From Mactra quadrangularis (lineage: Eukaryota; Mollusca; Bivalvia; Venerida; Mactridae): a stretch of DNA of 64,000 nt. The position numbers and the translations under genes are program-made. The stretch is taken from the NCBI GenBank assembly GCA_025267735.1, contig CM046299.1:30643987-30707986 (forward strand). Reading direction: 5' to 3'. Position 1 is the stretch's first letter, and each line of letters opens with the position of its first letter. Under the pieces are notes generated by a model, which saw only the letters and a list, made by a program, of their open reading frames with translations, had not been told where the DNA came from and did not search any database. Positions 42,212 through 52,952 of this stretch are shown here, one piece after another.

Positions 42212-43084
42212 CTTGTTTAGTTTGAATACTTTAACAAAGTCAATCTATACCTTGACAAATAACTTAATATACCTTAAAGATAAATTAAAATGGAAGATGT
42301 GTCAAAGGAGAAAATATGACATAACAAAAGTTCTAAGATTATATGTCTTGTCAATGCAAATTACTGAGTTTAACATAAGCTTTATATGTCCTTCGTGTAT
42401 TATCGAATCGTTTAAATGATAATTACAGTTATCTATTTAGTACAAACTCTTAATTGTGAATTACATTATTATATTATCTATATTATGGTTTTATTTAATC
42501 CATTGGTGTTCTAGAGATGGCTTTTATAAATGTATATGTTAAAAAGATTAAAAAAACTAATGAATAATCATTACGAACTTGATTAAAGTGATAAAATAAT
42601 ATCCAAACGAGTGATTTCGAAATGTTGCCGCTTTTGCTTTCAATTTCAACTTTTTTGCTCTCTTATGTCATTTATATTGTTACGTATATTGCAAAACATT
42701 AATAATGAAACTAGACCAATTACTAAGTCCTAAAACAGAAATGGAGTGACTGCACAGTATGTCTGATTGAAGAGTGCGATATATTAAAGAAATTTAGTGC
42801 ATGTATACATATAATTTGATTAAATACAAACTTAAAACCTATAGGTTTATTATTTAGATTTTACACGCCTTTACTTGAACGGTCTTAAATGCGACAATTT
42901 TCATATAACCTGTGCTTGAAAAGTAGTTTACACACTTGTATGTCCACAAATGAAAACAATGACCATCAAAATATGCCATTTGATTTGGCAATCAATACTT
43001 TTCTGACAATTTCTCAATAATACTTAAATTGTACTATAATTTATACAATATGTTACTGTAACGTATAAATCACATTCACATTTG

Positions 43085-43849
43085 GAATGCGGCCGCAGAG
43101 AGACCGGATTCTGTTGGTGTTTTGAAATTTGTAGCCTCGATACTATGCAAAACTACGTATAAACAAGATTTTACATGCCATAAATGTCTCCAAAATACCT
43201 CTGACGAACTCAATCACTTACTATTTGAATGTAATTACAATCTATCAACTACCAAAACGCAACTATTTCTTGATATTGTAGAAAATCAGTGTAATAAACC
43301 GCTGCGTAATTTTCTAGTGACATTAAACAGAATACATTTTTTGAAGTGCTTATTAGGATTTGTAGACAGTGATATTGCAGCATTAGTGCCAATTGACCAT
43401 TATTCGAACTTTCTAATTATATGTGCTAACTTCTTAAAGTCAATTTTCAACTAGATACATAATTTATGCGTTGAACTATGACACTTGATATTCTTTCAGG
43501 ACAATAGGATATTTTCGTCATTAAAGCATAGTAATATATTTCGCTTTCGATTTACTATGCTAAAACAATGACAAAAATATTCACTATATAATATAAAGAT
43601 GTATCTGAAACTGACAAGATGTCTAATACATATCTTATTAGGTAATTGTTTCAAGATCATTTATATTCTTTATACTGCTGTACATGTACATATAATGTTC
43701 ATTTTCACTTATTGTAATAATCTACTCATGCAAGTCAATGATTGTACATATTTATTATCATTACTATTTGAATTTTCTATGTTCTATTATACTATAAACT
43801 GTAAATCTTCAACTATCTTGGGGGCAATAAAGATGTATATATATATATA
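43085..43849 (+). pseudogene. 5'-truncated LINE 3' end inserted in the right arm
   Basis: This block is absent from the left arm. A frame runs in from about 43085 (ERPDSVGVLKFVASIL) through 43122-43454 and contains TCHKCLQNTSDELNHLLFEC, the C-terminal Cys/His segment found after LINE reverse transcriptases. The 3' end is GGGGCAATAAAGATGTATAT followed by (AT)n. About 70 bp of arm sequence seems lost at the insertion point. Clade not assigned. Confidence 0.6.
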
Positions 43850-44472
43850 TCATATGAATAGTTTTTATGAACGAGCCATCATTGTAAAAGCCTTATAGAA
43901 AAATGGTAATTTGTTTGTACTTTGGTAACGTTATTTAACCTGATTTTCTTCTTAAACATACCAACATTTCGTTTGAAAGCATTGCAAAATGATCGTTTGT
44001 GCGTGATACATTCTCTCAGATAATTTCTATCGGTTTGCATAATCAAAAACACTTTTTAGTTGTTCTTACACGAACTTGATAACAAAAAATACTGTAACGT
44101 AAATTACGGCGTACATTTTCTTTTAACTGAAACAAAATTGCACTTATTACATGCATTTTTGATTTTGGTAGTAAAAGTAATTCGTTTGGGATTAATTTTT
44201 TTTTTTTTTTTTATTAAGATTTCCATACTATACAATCCCACATATAACATAATATAACATAAAAAATTATACAAGACTACATGACTTGGAATGCGTACAA
44301 TATGTTAAACAAAATTATTTAAAGATAGAAATGATAGGTAATTTGTAGGTTAGTACAACAGTTACAAAGATTATATAACTAAGATTATATATACAAGGTT
44401 AAACAAAAATTATTCAAAGATGGAGATGAAAGTTAAGAAGTATATCCGTTTAGGTGGACGAGTACTTTTTGA

Positions 44473-47085
44473 TTATAACAATAGTTCATATTTGGTTTTA
44501 AATTTGTTGTATTTGTCATTATTTAATGCAATATTTAGTTCAATATCAATTTTATGATCTAGAAAGGACAAGAAATTGCTAAAGTTTGGAATAGTTTGTC
44601 TTGATTTGCATTTGAATATAAAGTATTTCATTAGTAAAATGGCAAAATTGATAGCATCGTATTGGCTTGATTGTTCTAGAACTCCAAAGATAATCATATT
44701 GAAGTTAAATTGTATGTTTACATCTTTAGTGGCAAAAAAATGTGATAATCTGTTCCACATGTGTTGTGAATGACAGCATTTCCAAAACAGATGCTCAGTA
44801 TCTTCATTAGCTTGGTGACAAAAATCACATAAGTTAGATTGTGTCAATTTACATTTATATAGATATGTGTTAGTTGGTGTGAGGAACATCAGAAGATTAT
44901 ATTGAAATGATCTTAATGTGGTATCGATAGATGCTTTGTTTATATTATGTAAATATATTTTTTCCCACGGTAATTCTTGTTTCATTAAATTTGTCCATTT
45001 TAATTGAGAGGGGATGTGTGGAATGTCAATGTAATCTAATTGTATTTTGTAACATAGTTTACATGCTTCTTTTGAGATGCTAAGTTTATTCAGTATAGTA
45101 GGAGGTCGTGATTGTGTAAGGAATGATAGTTCAATTTCTATCAGTAAGTTATTTGGAATTTGTCTTATAATTTGATTGTATCTTAGCAAACAACTATTGT
45201 CGATGTCATAGATTGCTTGGAAAGTTTCGAAATTGTAAAATTTGTTTATTCTAAAATCCCATAAGTGATTAATAAATTTTATGCCTTTATTGTACCAATC
45301 ATTCCAGAAAATAATTTTATCATTAATTCTTATTTCTGAATTATTCCAGATAACATGTTTACTTTTGTCGTTTTTCGTACAAGTTTTCACATTATTCCAG
45401 CATATTATTACGTCTTGTAAAAATTTATTTTTCTTAATTATTTGTCTTACGTCATGTTTTTTATGTAACTCTCGAAAATTAGAATGTCACCCTTTCGTTT
45501 TAAAATTTCGTGATAATATATTTTCAGTTGGCTGTTATTTTTTGTGTCTACAAGTCGTTTTACCCAACTACATTTCAATGAATTAAGAAAAAAATTCAGA
45601 TTTGTTAATTTTAACCCCCCATCTTTACTGTCTTGAATGAGAAGTTTTCGTTTGACTTTATCTGGTTTTCCATTCCATATGAAATTAAAGATACTACTGT
45701 TTAAATCATCTAATATATTTTTACTTGGATTATTCAAGACTGTAAATGGATAGACTAGTTTCGGAAGTGCAAAAGTTTTAACCACCATAATTTTACCCAT
45801 TAAAGTCAGTTTACGATGTTGCCATTGTTTCAAACAATTTTTGAATTCTTTTATCTTAGGCTGTAAATTTTTAGTCAAATTCTCATTTCTATCATTATAA
45901 AAAATATTCCCAGTGTTTTGGCCCATTCAGAGGTCCATATAAATTTCTTTTTCTTACAGTATTTTATTTCGGTGTTTTTGAGTGAGCCAGCTCTAAGTAT
46001 AGTTGATTTTTTGTAGTTAAGTTTTAAACCTGATACGTTTCCAAAAGTATTCATTACATTGATAAGATTTTCAAACGAGGTCCTGTTTCCATTATTAAAA
46101 AATGTTGCATCGTCGGCAAAAAGTGTTTGTTTAATTTCAATGTCACCAAATTTAATACCTATTATGTTTTCATCGTGTCTTATATAATTTGATAGAAGTT
46201 CGATACAAATGAGGAAAAGGAAAGATGATAACGGACATCCTTGTCGAACACCATTTTTTATATTAAAACTTTTGGAAAAGAGACCATTATTTACGATAAT
46301 GCTATTAATATCAGTATAAAATAGTTTTACCCATTTTGTAAGCTCTTGTCCAAAGTTAAAGTGGTTAAGGCATTTAAACATGAAGTCATGGTTAAGAGAG
46401 TCAAAGGCTTTTTCAAAATCGGAAAAGAATAGCAAACCAGGTTCGTTATTTTCATTTAAATACTCTAAAATCTCGAAGATCAATCTGACGTTTTCTCCTA
46501 TATATCGCCCTTTTATAAAACCTGTTTGTGAAGGATCTATTATTGTTGTTGAGATATAATACCTTGCTTTTGTAAGTCTGTGAGAGAACCATGTTTAAAA
46601 GAATAATTTAATGAATCAGTTAAGTAACATTTAATGTGTTCCCAAAAGGTTTTATAAAATTCTACTGTGATGCCATCTGAGCCCGGACTCTTACTATTGT
46701 TCATTTCTTTAAGAGCATAATAACATTCATCAGGAGTCAGTATACCTTCACAACTATTTTTTTCATCTTCATTTAATTTCTTATTTGGAACATTAAAAAA
46801 GTCAATGTCAGTTATTTCAGTTTCAGGATGCTCTTTTTGGTAAATTGATGTATAGAATTTTACTTGTTCATTTAATATTTCAGTTGAATCCGTTATGAAT
46901 CTGTCATCGACTTTAAGACATTTTATTGTTTTACGTTCTGCGCGTTTCTTTTCTAGGTTTGCAAAATATTTACTATTCTTTTCGTTGTGTTCAATATGTA
47001 TTATTTTTGATCGTAAAATTATTCCTTTTAGTTTGATGTCATACAATAAATTTAATTGTTCTTTTTTATTATTAAGTTCGTTCAT
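44473..47085 (-). pseudogene. LINE ORF2, reverse transcriptase and C-terminal part (broken)
   Basis: Four frame segments in order: 47085-46540 (linker and first RT motifs), 46483-45875 (palm with FADD), 45926-45447 (thumb, with FALPKLVYPFTVLNNPSKN and NFIWNGKPDKVKRKLL) and 45390-44473 (C-terminal Cys/His segment). Breaks between segments are single frameshifts or stops. Confidence 0.8.
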
Positions 47086-47123
47086 TTTTTCGTCAACTTC
47101 ATCGGAATTATATATTTCATTTT

Positions 47124-48083
47124 CTATGTAACTGATTTCTTGAAGTAGCTGTTTTTCTCTTTCTGTATCGATCCTTTTTTTATTAGTGGCATATTTATAG
47201 TTTCATTTCTTATAGTACCTTTGATAAGTTCCCATTTAGTGTTAGGATTTGCATTTTGGTTTAAGTTTATTGTTTCGTTTATGGCATTTTGTATCATAGT
47301 TTTGTATTCCTCTTGTATAAGTAAGCTGTTATTTAGTTTGAAAAACCCTGGTCCGCGATCAGATTTGCATAAATTTATGTTTAATAAAACACACGAGTGA
47401 TCGGATCTGTATCCGGGTATAATTTTGCATTTAGTTGTACAATTGCTTAAGCTATCAGATATCAGAAAATAATCAAGTCGGCAAAATACTGTAGGTCTTG
47501 TGTTCGAATGCCATGTATATTGTCTTTTATCTTTGTTTTTTATTCTCCAAACATCAATAAGATTTTGATTTTCAATTAAAGATATAATGCTTTTTCTACA
47601 ATTACTATGTGTGAATTTGATTCCATTTTTCTTATCGAGTGATGGATCTAATACTGTGTTAAAATCGCCTCCTATTACAATTGCACCTTCTTGTATGTTT
47701 TGTGTGTATTCATTTAAACTTAAAAATATATCTTTATTGTCGTCATTGGGTCCATAAATATTAATTAATGTTATGATTTGATCGTAAATATCTACTTTTA
47801 GAGCTAATATTCTACCCTGTGTAATCGATTCACATTGTATAACTTTACATGGAAAATTTGGATTAATTAATGTTATCACACCGGCACTATTAGAACTTAT
47901 TCCGTTCGAGATACATTTACCACCCCATTCTTGTTCCCATATAGAAATGCTTGATTCAATTGAATGTGTTTCTTGTAGCATACATATATCAAATTGTTTC
48001 TCTTTAAGCCATTGAAATAATTGTAATCGTTTATTTTTAGAGCCCAAGCCTTTGACATTTAGTGAACATATTTTAGTTTCCAT
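47124..48083 (-). pseudogene. LINE ORF2, APE endonuclease part
   Basis: 319 residues from METKICSLNVKGLG to a frameshift near 47180. The endonuclease motifs LQETH, INIYGPND, GGDFN, RLDYFLIS and SDHS are all present, so the nuclease part is itself intact. It would nick target DNA to prime reverse transcription. The frame resumes in 47085-46540 with the RT N-terminal region. Confidence 0.8.
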
Positions 48084-48565
48084 TATAGGTATATTGATGT
48101 ATAGTAGTCACAATAAAAAGTACTCGTCTACCATGGATAGATACAATGAGAATTTTAATAGGAAATAAAATACCAAAAGATAAGATATAAATGAACATGT
48201 CTAAGATAGAATAATGATAATGTGAAAAAAACCGTTAGTTTTTTATCAAATAAGGATTAAATCGGTAATTATTCTTCAACATTAGTATATGATGTATATC
48301 TATATAATATATATACATGTATTATGCTTTGTATAATGTACAACAAACAACTGCCTATTTCTACAAACAATTCCTATAAGCATATAATCATGTACGGTAC
48401 TAAGAGGAAATTAGTAGTTATATCCTTAATGCAGCGTTTGAATAATAAAATTGGTATGACTATCATACAAAAGTTTGCAATTATTTTAAATTCATCATAA
48501 AACACTTTTAATAAACACAAATGAGACCTATTTCTTGATTCATGTAAAAATAAAACAATTTAACG

Positions 48566-49297
48566 TATTTGAATTGTTCCACATCATTAATAATACAATG
48601 TATTTTATCTCTAATGATGCAGCGTCTATTTTCCATCGGTGGTACAATGTGTTTTAAAAACAAATTGGCAATCAATTGTCTAACCATCAATAATACAATG
48701 TATTTGATTAAGAAAAAAAATAACGTAATGCTCTGGGTAATTTCCACGATATATATGACAATGCATTTCGTCAAACAAACCCAATAATGTAATGTTTTGA
48801 TATGGTATACATCATCAGTAATACAATATATTTTATCCGCCAATAAAACAGTGTAATTAACAAGCAAATCAAATAATATAATGTATTTTATAAAACAACA
48901 CCTATTATGTAACGAATTGTCTAGCCATCAATAATACAACGTATTATGATTAAGAAAAAATAATAATGTGATGCACTGGATATTTTTCCTTATATATATA
49001 TGACAATGCATTTCATCAAACAAACCCAATAATGTAGCGTTTTGATATGATATACAACATCAATATTACAATGCGTTTTATCCGTCAATAAGATAGTGTA
49101 TTTTACAATCAAATCAAATAATTTAACGTACTTTACAGTTTCGATACTATTGATAATATAATGTATATTATCGCTTTACCAACCAAAAACTAAAAAAAGT
49201 TACGTATTCAGTATTTTCAGGGCATAAGTTTTACAATGTATTTTACAGTTTCGATACTATTGATAATATAATGTATATTATCGCTTTACCAACCAAA
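48566..49297 (-). repeat. Tandem 5' units of the L1/Tx1-like LINE (about 240 bp)
   Basis: GTCTARCCATCAATAATAC starts at 48678 and 48919; the two roughly 241-bp units match along their length, and a partial unit lies near 48566. Next to the outer end, a 53-bp block starting ACAGTTTCGATACTATTGAT is duplicated at 49135 and 49245. All lie upstream of ORF2, where LINE promoters reside. Confidence 0.65.
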
Positions 49298-49973
49298 TTG
49301 GGATTAATTTTATCAACAGAGCAAAACTTATGTGGCATAACATGAAAATGATAAAATTCGGTTACGGTAGTTAACATGCTATAACTTTTAGACAACTTGA
49401 ATAATAGATGCAAAAAATCATTGAAAAATGTTCACATAGATATTATGTATTCAAAAACATGGTTATTAGTTAACTTTGTCATAACAGTAAGCACTTATAA
49501 AAAAAGGATCAACACCAATTAAGTACATTTTACACTGTAACGTAAATAAAAGCTGATATGTCATGGGTATAAGCACCAAATTTCATATGATTTGTGCAAA
49601 TATGTTGTAAATGCATTCGAAATAAAATATCGAAAATCAAAAATGTGATTTGATATAAGTAACAGCTGAAAAAGTATGCACGAAGTTTAGGGTGCATTTT
49701 GGTGTTTTTGGTAACGTACATCTTTGAGCTCAGATTGTGGGGAAACGCCTACCTCGCCAGTTATAAGAAATGCATTTTCAAATTCCTCAGACAAAACTAC
49801 ATTAGAATCACTCATCAAACCTTTTGGGCGCGATACCGCACCTAAAACCCCGCGAGCTCTCGGACTATATGAGAGTGCATTAAATGTTGTATTCTGGTAT
49901 GAAGTAATGTATCAACTAAATAGTGACACTTTCACTGTATGTGTCCCCCTGTCCCTTGCTAAAGATAATAAGA

Positions 49974-50705
49974 ATGGCATATAGGAAAATAAACATTAAT
50001 ACTGCTTCATTTGATGAATTGACTTTATTGCCTGGAATCGGGCCGAAAACGACCAGAACCATTATTGAAACAAGGAAAAGATCTGGTCTGATTGACGAAC
50101 AACAGCTATCAGCCATACTCCACATTAGAATGTCCAATCAATTATTGGAATTGATAGACTTCTCGTTGCCAGATCCAAGGGATCGGATGCCTGATCCAAG
50201 GGATCGGATGCCAGATCCATTAGACATATTGCCAGATTCAAGGGATCGGCAGAGACAAGAGATTGAACATCTCAGACGGATAATCGATAGGGCGGATTTG
50301 CTTAGGACTTCAAGAGAAAGGAAGCCATGCTTATCAGCCGATCAACCACAATGGAGTCAGCCAACATTTTCTTACATGGCGGAAGATGACTTGAACGTGG
50401 AAGGTGCAAGAGATGGGGCATGGTCAGGCATACGTTACATTGAAATGCCTCGACCGGCCCAGCAGTACAGACAACCTAGCAGTTATTGTCATGATCAGGG
50501 GGTAACGGCGAGAAAGGTTCAGAACCTACCAAAAGCGTTGTCCTATGATGGCACCACAAGCTGGAAAGCATTCCAGCCCAAGTTTAACAAGTATGCGGAA
50601 GCTCATGGGTGGTCAGGCAAAGACTGCAAGGACTACCTTAGTCTATGTCTCATGGAAAAGCCAGTAAATATTACGCCAATCTGTGTAAACGTAACGACAA
50701 CATGA
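49974..50705 (+). CDS. Gag-like protein with N-terminal helix-hairpin-helix domain (Ty3/gypsy), frameshifted
   Basis: ATG at 49974. The first 45 residues, with NINTASFDELTLLPGIGPKT and IIETRKRSG, are a ComEA-type helix-hairpin-helix, a DNA-binding fold. Next come three to four short repeats of PDPRDRM or variants (24-bp DNA repeats at about 50163-50253) and then a capsid-like part with LSYDGTTSWKAFQPKFNKYA and CKDYLSLCL. A frameshift near 50690 moves the frame to 50645-50854 (FSELPETALIGFNSARQG, LYDWADRV). Further frameshifts follow, and a degraded zinc knuckle starts CFIC at about 51263. HhH in a gag is uncommon and would fit nucleic-acid binding in the particle. Confidence 0.7.
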   Translation: MAYRKININTASFDELTLLPGIGPKTTRTIIETRKRSGLIDEQQLSAILHIRMSNQLLELIDFSLPDPRDRMPDPRDRMPDPLDILPDSRDRQRQEIEHLRRIIDRADLLRTSRERKPCLSADQPQWSQPTFSYMAEDDLNVEGARDGAWSGIRYIEMPRPAQQYRQPSSYCHDQGVTARKVQNLPKALSYDGTTSWKAFQPKFNKYAEAHGWSGKDCKDYLSLCLMEKPVNITPICVNVTTT

Positions 50706-51794
50706 AATACTACGACCTGATCCAAAGGTCCGAGAAAAGATTCAGATTCAGCGAACTGCCGGAAACTGCGTTGATCGGTTTTAATAGTGCCAGACAAGGA
50801 GCAACGGTGTCACTTTATGACTGGGCGGACCGAGTTGTTATCTTGGCGATATAAGCTTTTTGCAACCTACCCGAGGATCACATATGGTCCCAAGCAATCC
50901 TCCTTTTCTGCCATGGTTGCCATGATAAGGATGCAGGTGAAAAAGCTGCAAATGCCAGGCCCAAGAACATGGAGAAGGCCATAGACCAGGTAAAATGGGC
51001 GATACACACTCACAGCGCGGTTCATGGTAGGTACTAGCCTTCCATGAGAAGAGTGGACTATGAACAGCCAGGGGTATGTACTTTGAGAGACACCAAAGAC
51101 TCAAGTCAACGTTCGAAATTGGAAGCTAGACTGGACACCTTAAAAGAAAAAGTGTCTGGTATGAATAATAAGTACGATAAAATCATCAATAAATTAGACT
51201 ATATTGTCAGAAGGATGGATAGGGGTCGGTCCACGTCACCAAGAACGCGTGGACAGACGGAATGCTTTATCTGCAAAAGGGCCACACTTCCAAAGAATTT
51301 GCCCATTAAACAAAAAGGGTGAATGAGCAGAAAAAGAACCAAAACAGGAGGAAAAGAAGGTCAAATTTGTCGAAGAACAGAGTAAGGAGGACGAATGTAG
51401 TGATTTGAATCCAGACATGTTAAAAATTAGGAGGGGTCGGAGGAAGAGGCCAAATACCGACCAGTGAAGCAGGCTCATTTCTCACAAAGGTCAGAGGTCA
51501 GCGTTAAGCGGACTGCGAGAAAAATGATCATTCTCTTAGAGACATGGTAGATCAGTCTTTCATTGATATGGTTAGCAGACACCTGGACCAAAATGTTGAT
51601 CGGCAACTGGTGGATAAAATCAATGGAGATCATGTGAATAGCGAAGTGGAACACATACCACATACCATGGTTGTATGCAGGGCTAGATCAGACTCCGTGT
51701 TTAGGATCAAGGTGCAGTTGCAAGAAATGGAAGAGAGCGGTAGTGGATACAGCAGCTGAAGTAAGTCTGATATCAGATTCCCTGTACAATTCAT

Positions 51795-52244
51795 TAGGGG
51801 TGTAACAATACGGTAAAAACCGTATTGCAATATATTGCAATACACGAAACCCGTATTGCAATATATTGCAATACATATTGTTCTTTGCTCATACATGCAT
51901 AACATAAATTAATGCACGTGCTTTGTCTTAATGTGATCAACATTGTACATAGATATTTGTATTTTCAAATGATCTACACATATCATGCAAATGTTTGAAT
52001 AAGTTTGAAAAAAGGTTTTGAATGGACTTTTAAAGATAATTATTCTCTCACTTTACGAAAAATATTTCAAGTTTCCGAACACATTTTAACATCTATTCAA
52101 ACATTTAAATTTCAGACTCAGATAAGAACAAATAATAATAAACATAACTAGAAAAACCGGTTCAGTGAAAAACAAACCGGTTAAAAACCGTCATAAGTCG
52201 TATTGCAATATTAACCGGTATATCGGTTAACCGTTACACCCCTA
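51795..52244. mobile_element. hAT-type MITE with 8-bp target duplication, inside the gypsy protease
   Basis: Ends TAGGGGTGTAAC and GTTACACCCCTA are perfect 12-bp inverted repeats. CAATTCAT flanks them at 51787-51794 and 52245-52252. The gypsy frame reads across once the insert and one duplicate are ignored (..SDSLYNSL joined to PEKP..). The interior is AT-rich with GTATTGCAATATATTGCAAT repeated twice at the left, and ACCGGTTA-type words at the right. 450 bp, no ORF. Confidence 0.9.
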
Positions 52245-52470
52245 CAATTCATTGCCAGAGAAACCTGCAGTCATCAAGGAGGTGAAGCTGTGCACGGCAG
52301 GACGACAAATGACGATTAAGGGCTTCATAGCTGGTCCCTTCAACCTAACAATTTGAGGAACACATATGTGGAAAAAAGTTATGTAGGGCTCATACATGAT
52401 AATAATTATGCTGTTGGGATTGGACTTCCTGAGAAGAGTCGAAACCACAATTAACCTCCCTTGAAAACTT

Positions 52471-52854
52471 ATGCAAATTGGGAATCAGGTTGTATATGAG
52501 TTTGAACAGGAACCTGTTTGCTCAGCCGTTCAAGCACAGAAGGGTGTGATCATACCCCTAAACTGTGTCGCTAACATCCGTTGTGACATGCCAAAGCAGC
52601 TATCAAATTATTGCGTGGAGCCAGTTGAGGACACTAGAGTAATTGCGCCAAGCATTTTGTTCGAAGCGGGCTCCAAGCCACTAGTGTGCCTGATAAATGT
52701 CACTCACAAACCAGTTATGATCAAAGCGGGACAGCAGCTCGCCCTAGCTTGTGAGGCAACTGTTGTTCAGCCCCACTCGCTTGACCCAAATCTAAAATTG
52801 CTCTGCTGCGAGGTCAAGGAAGACGTTTGCAGTTTAGACACCAAAACGTCGTAA
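52471..52854 (+). pseudogene. Gypsy pol segment between protease and RT
   Basis: 127 codons open, with GVIIPLNCVANIRCDM, VEPVEDTRVIAPSIL and MIKAGQQLALACEATV, the typical linker between gypsy protease and RT. It ends at a stop after DTKTS, but homologous coding continues in frame to about 52952, where the next insertion starts. Confidence 0.65.
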
Positions 52855-52952
52855 TTACCAAACCATGTACGAGCAGATTTGTTTCAACGAGCAACTGGAC
52901 ACCTTGATGAGGATCAACAACAGCAGTTGAGAAAGTTACTGGTGGACTTTCA

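Larger units (their letters stand above)
44200..49297 (-). mobile_element. 5.1-kb L1/Tx1-like LINE with poly(A) tail and 14-bp target duplication
   Basis: TTGGGATTAATTTT occurs at 44186-44199 and 49298-49311, and the left arm of the foldback element shows the uninterrupted site (about 39640). The tail is a T run at 44200-44212 on the + strand. Minus-strand ORF2: APE (48083-47124) with KICSLNVKGLGSKNKRLQLF, GGDFNTVLDP and SDHSCVLLNI; RT (47085-45447) with MNNSKSPGSDGITVEFYK, SDFEKAFDSLNHDF, GVRQGCPLSSFLF and catalytic FADD; and the C-terminus (45390-44473) with CDFCHQANEDTEHLFWKC. Frameshifts near 47180, 46540-46480, 45900 and 45450-45390 make it inactive. No ORF1 is visible between ORF2 and the 5' end; instead there are tandem units. 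Confidence 0.88.
39073..49865. mobile_element. Large foldback-like element with about 1.9-kb inverted arms, nested LINEs in the right arm
   Basis: Left arm 39073-41030. The right arm is its inverted copy, spread over 42212-43084, 43850-44199 and 49298-49865. The outermost 500-600 bp are nearly identical; the inner parts are more diverged and carry indels, including about 110 bp near 40245 absent on the right. The centre 41031-42211 is unique. Removing the two LINE inserts leaves an element of about 4.9 kb. No transposase or other protein motif was seen. The outer end begins GTCCGAGAGCTCGC on each side, and both flanks have TATAT nearby, but no clean target duplication was resolved. It could be a foldback transposon, a DNA transposon with very long inverted ends whose gene decayed, or an inverted duplication. 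Confidence 0.75.

Noticed and set aside
48508..48867. 119-codon minus-strand ORF as a candidate LINE ORF1.
   Set aside because: It falls in the about 240-bp tandem units, is rich in repeat-derived codons, and has no coiled coil, RRM or zinc knuckle.
49724..49984. 86-codon ORF before gag, considered as the gag start.
   Set aside because: Its first 47 codons lie in the outer end of the foldback element and recur inverted at 39073-39220, so it is a chimera of two elements.
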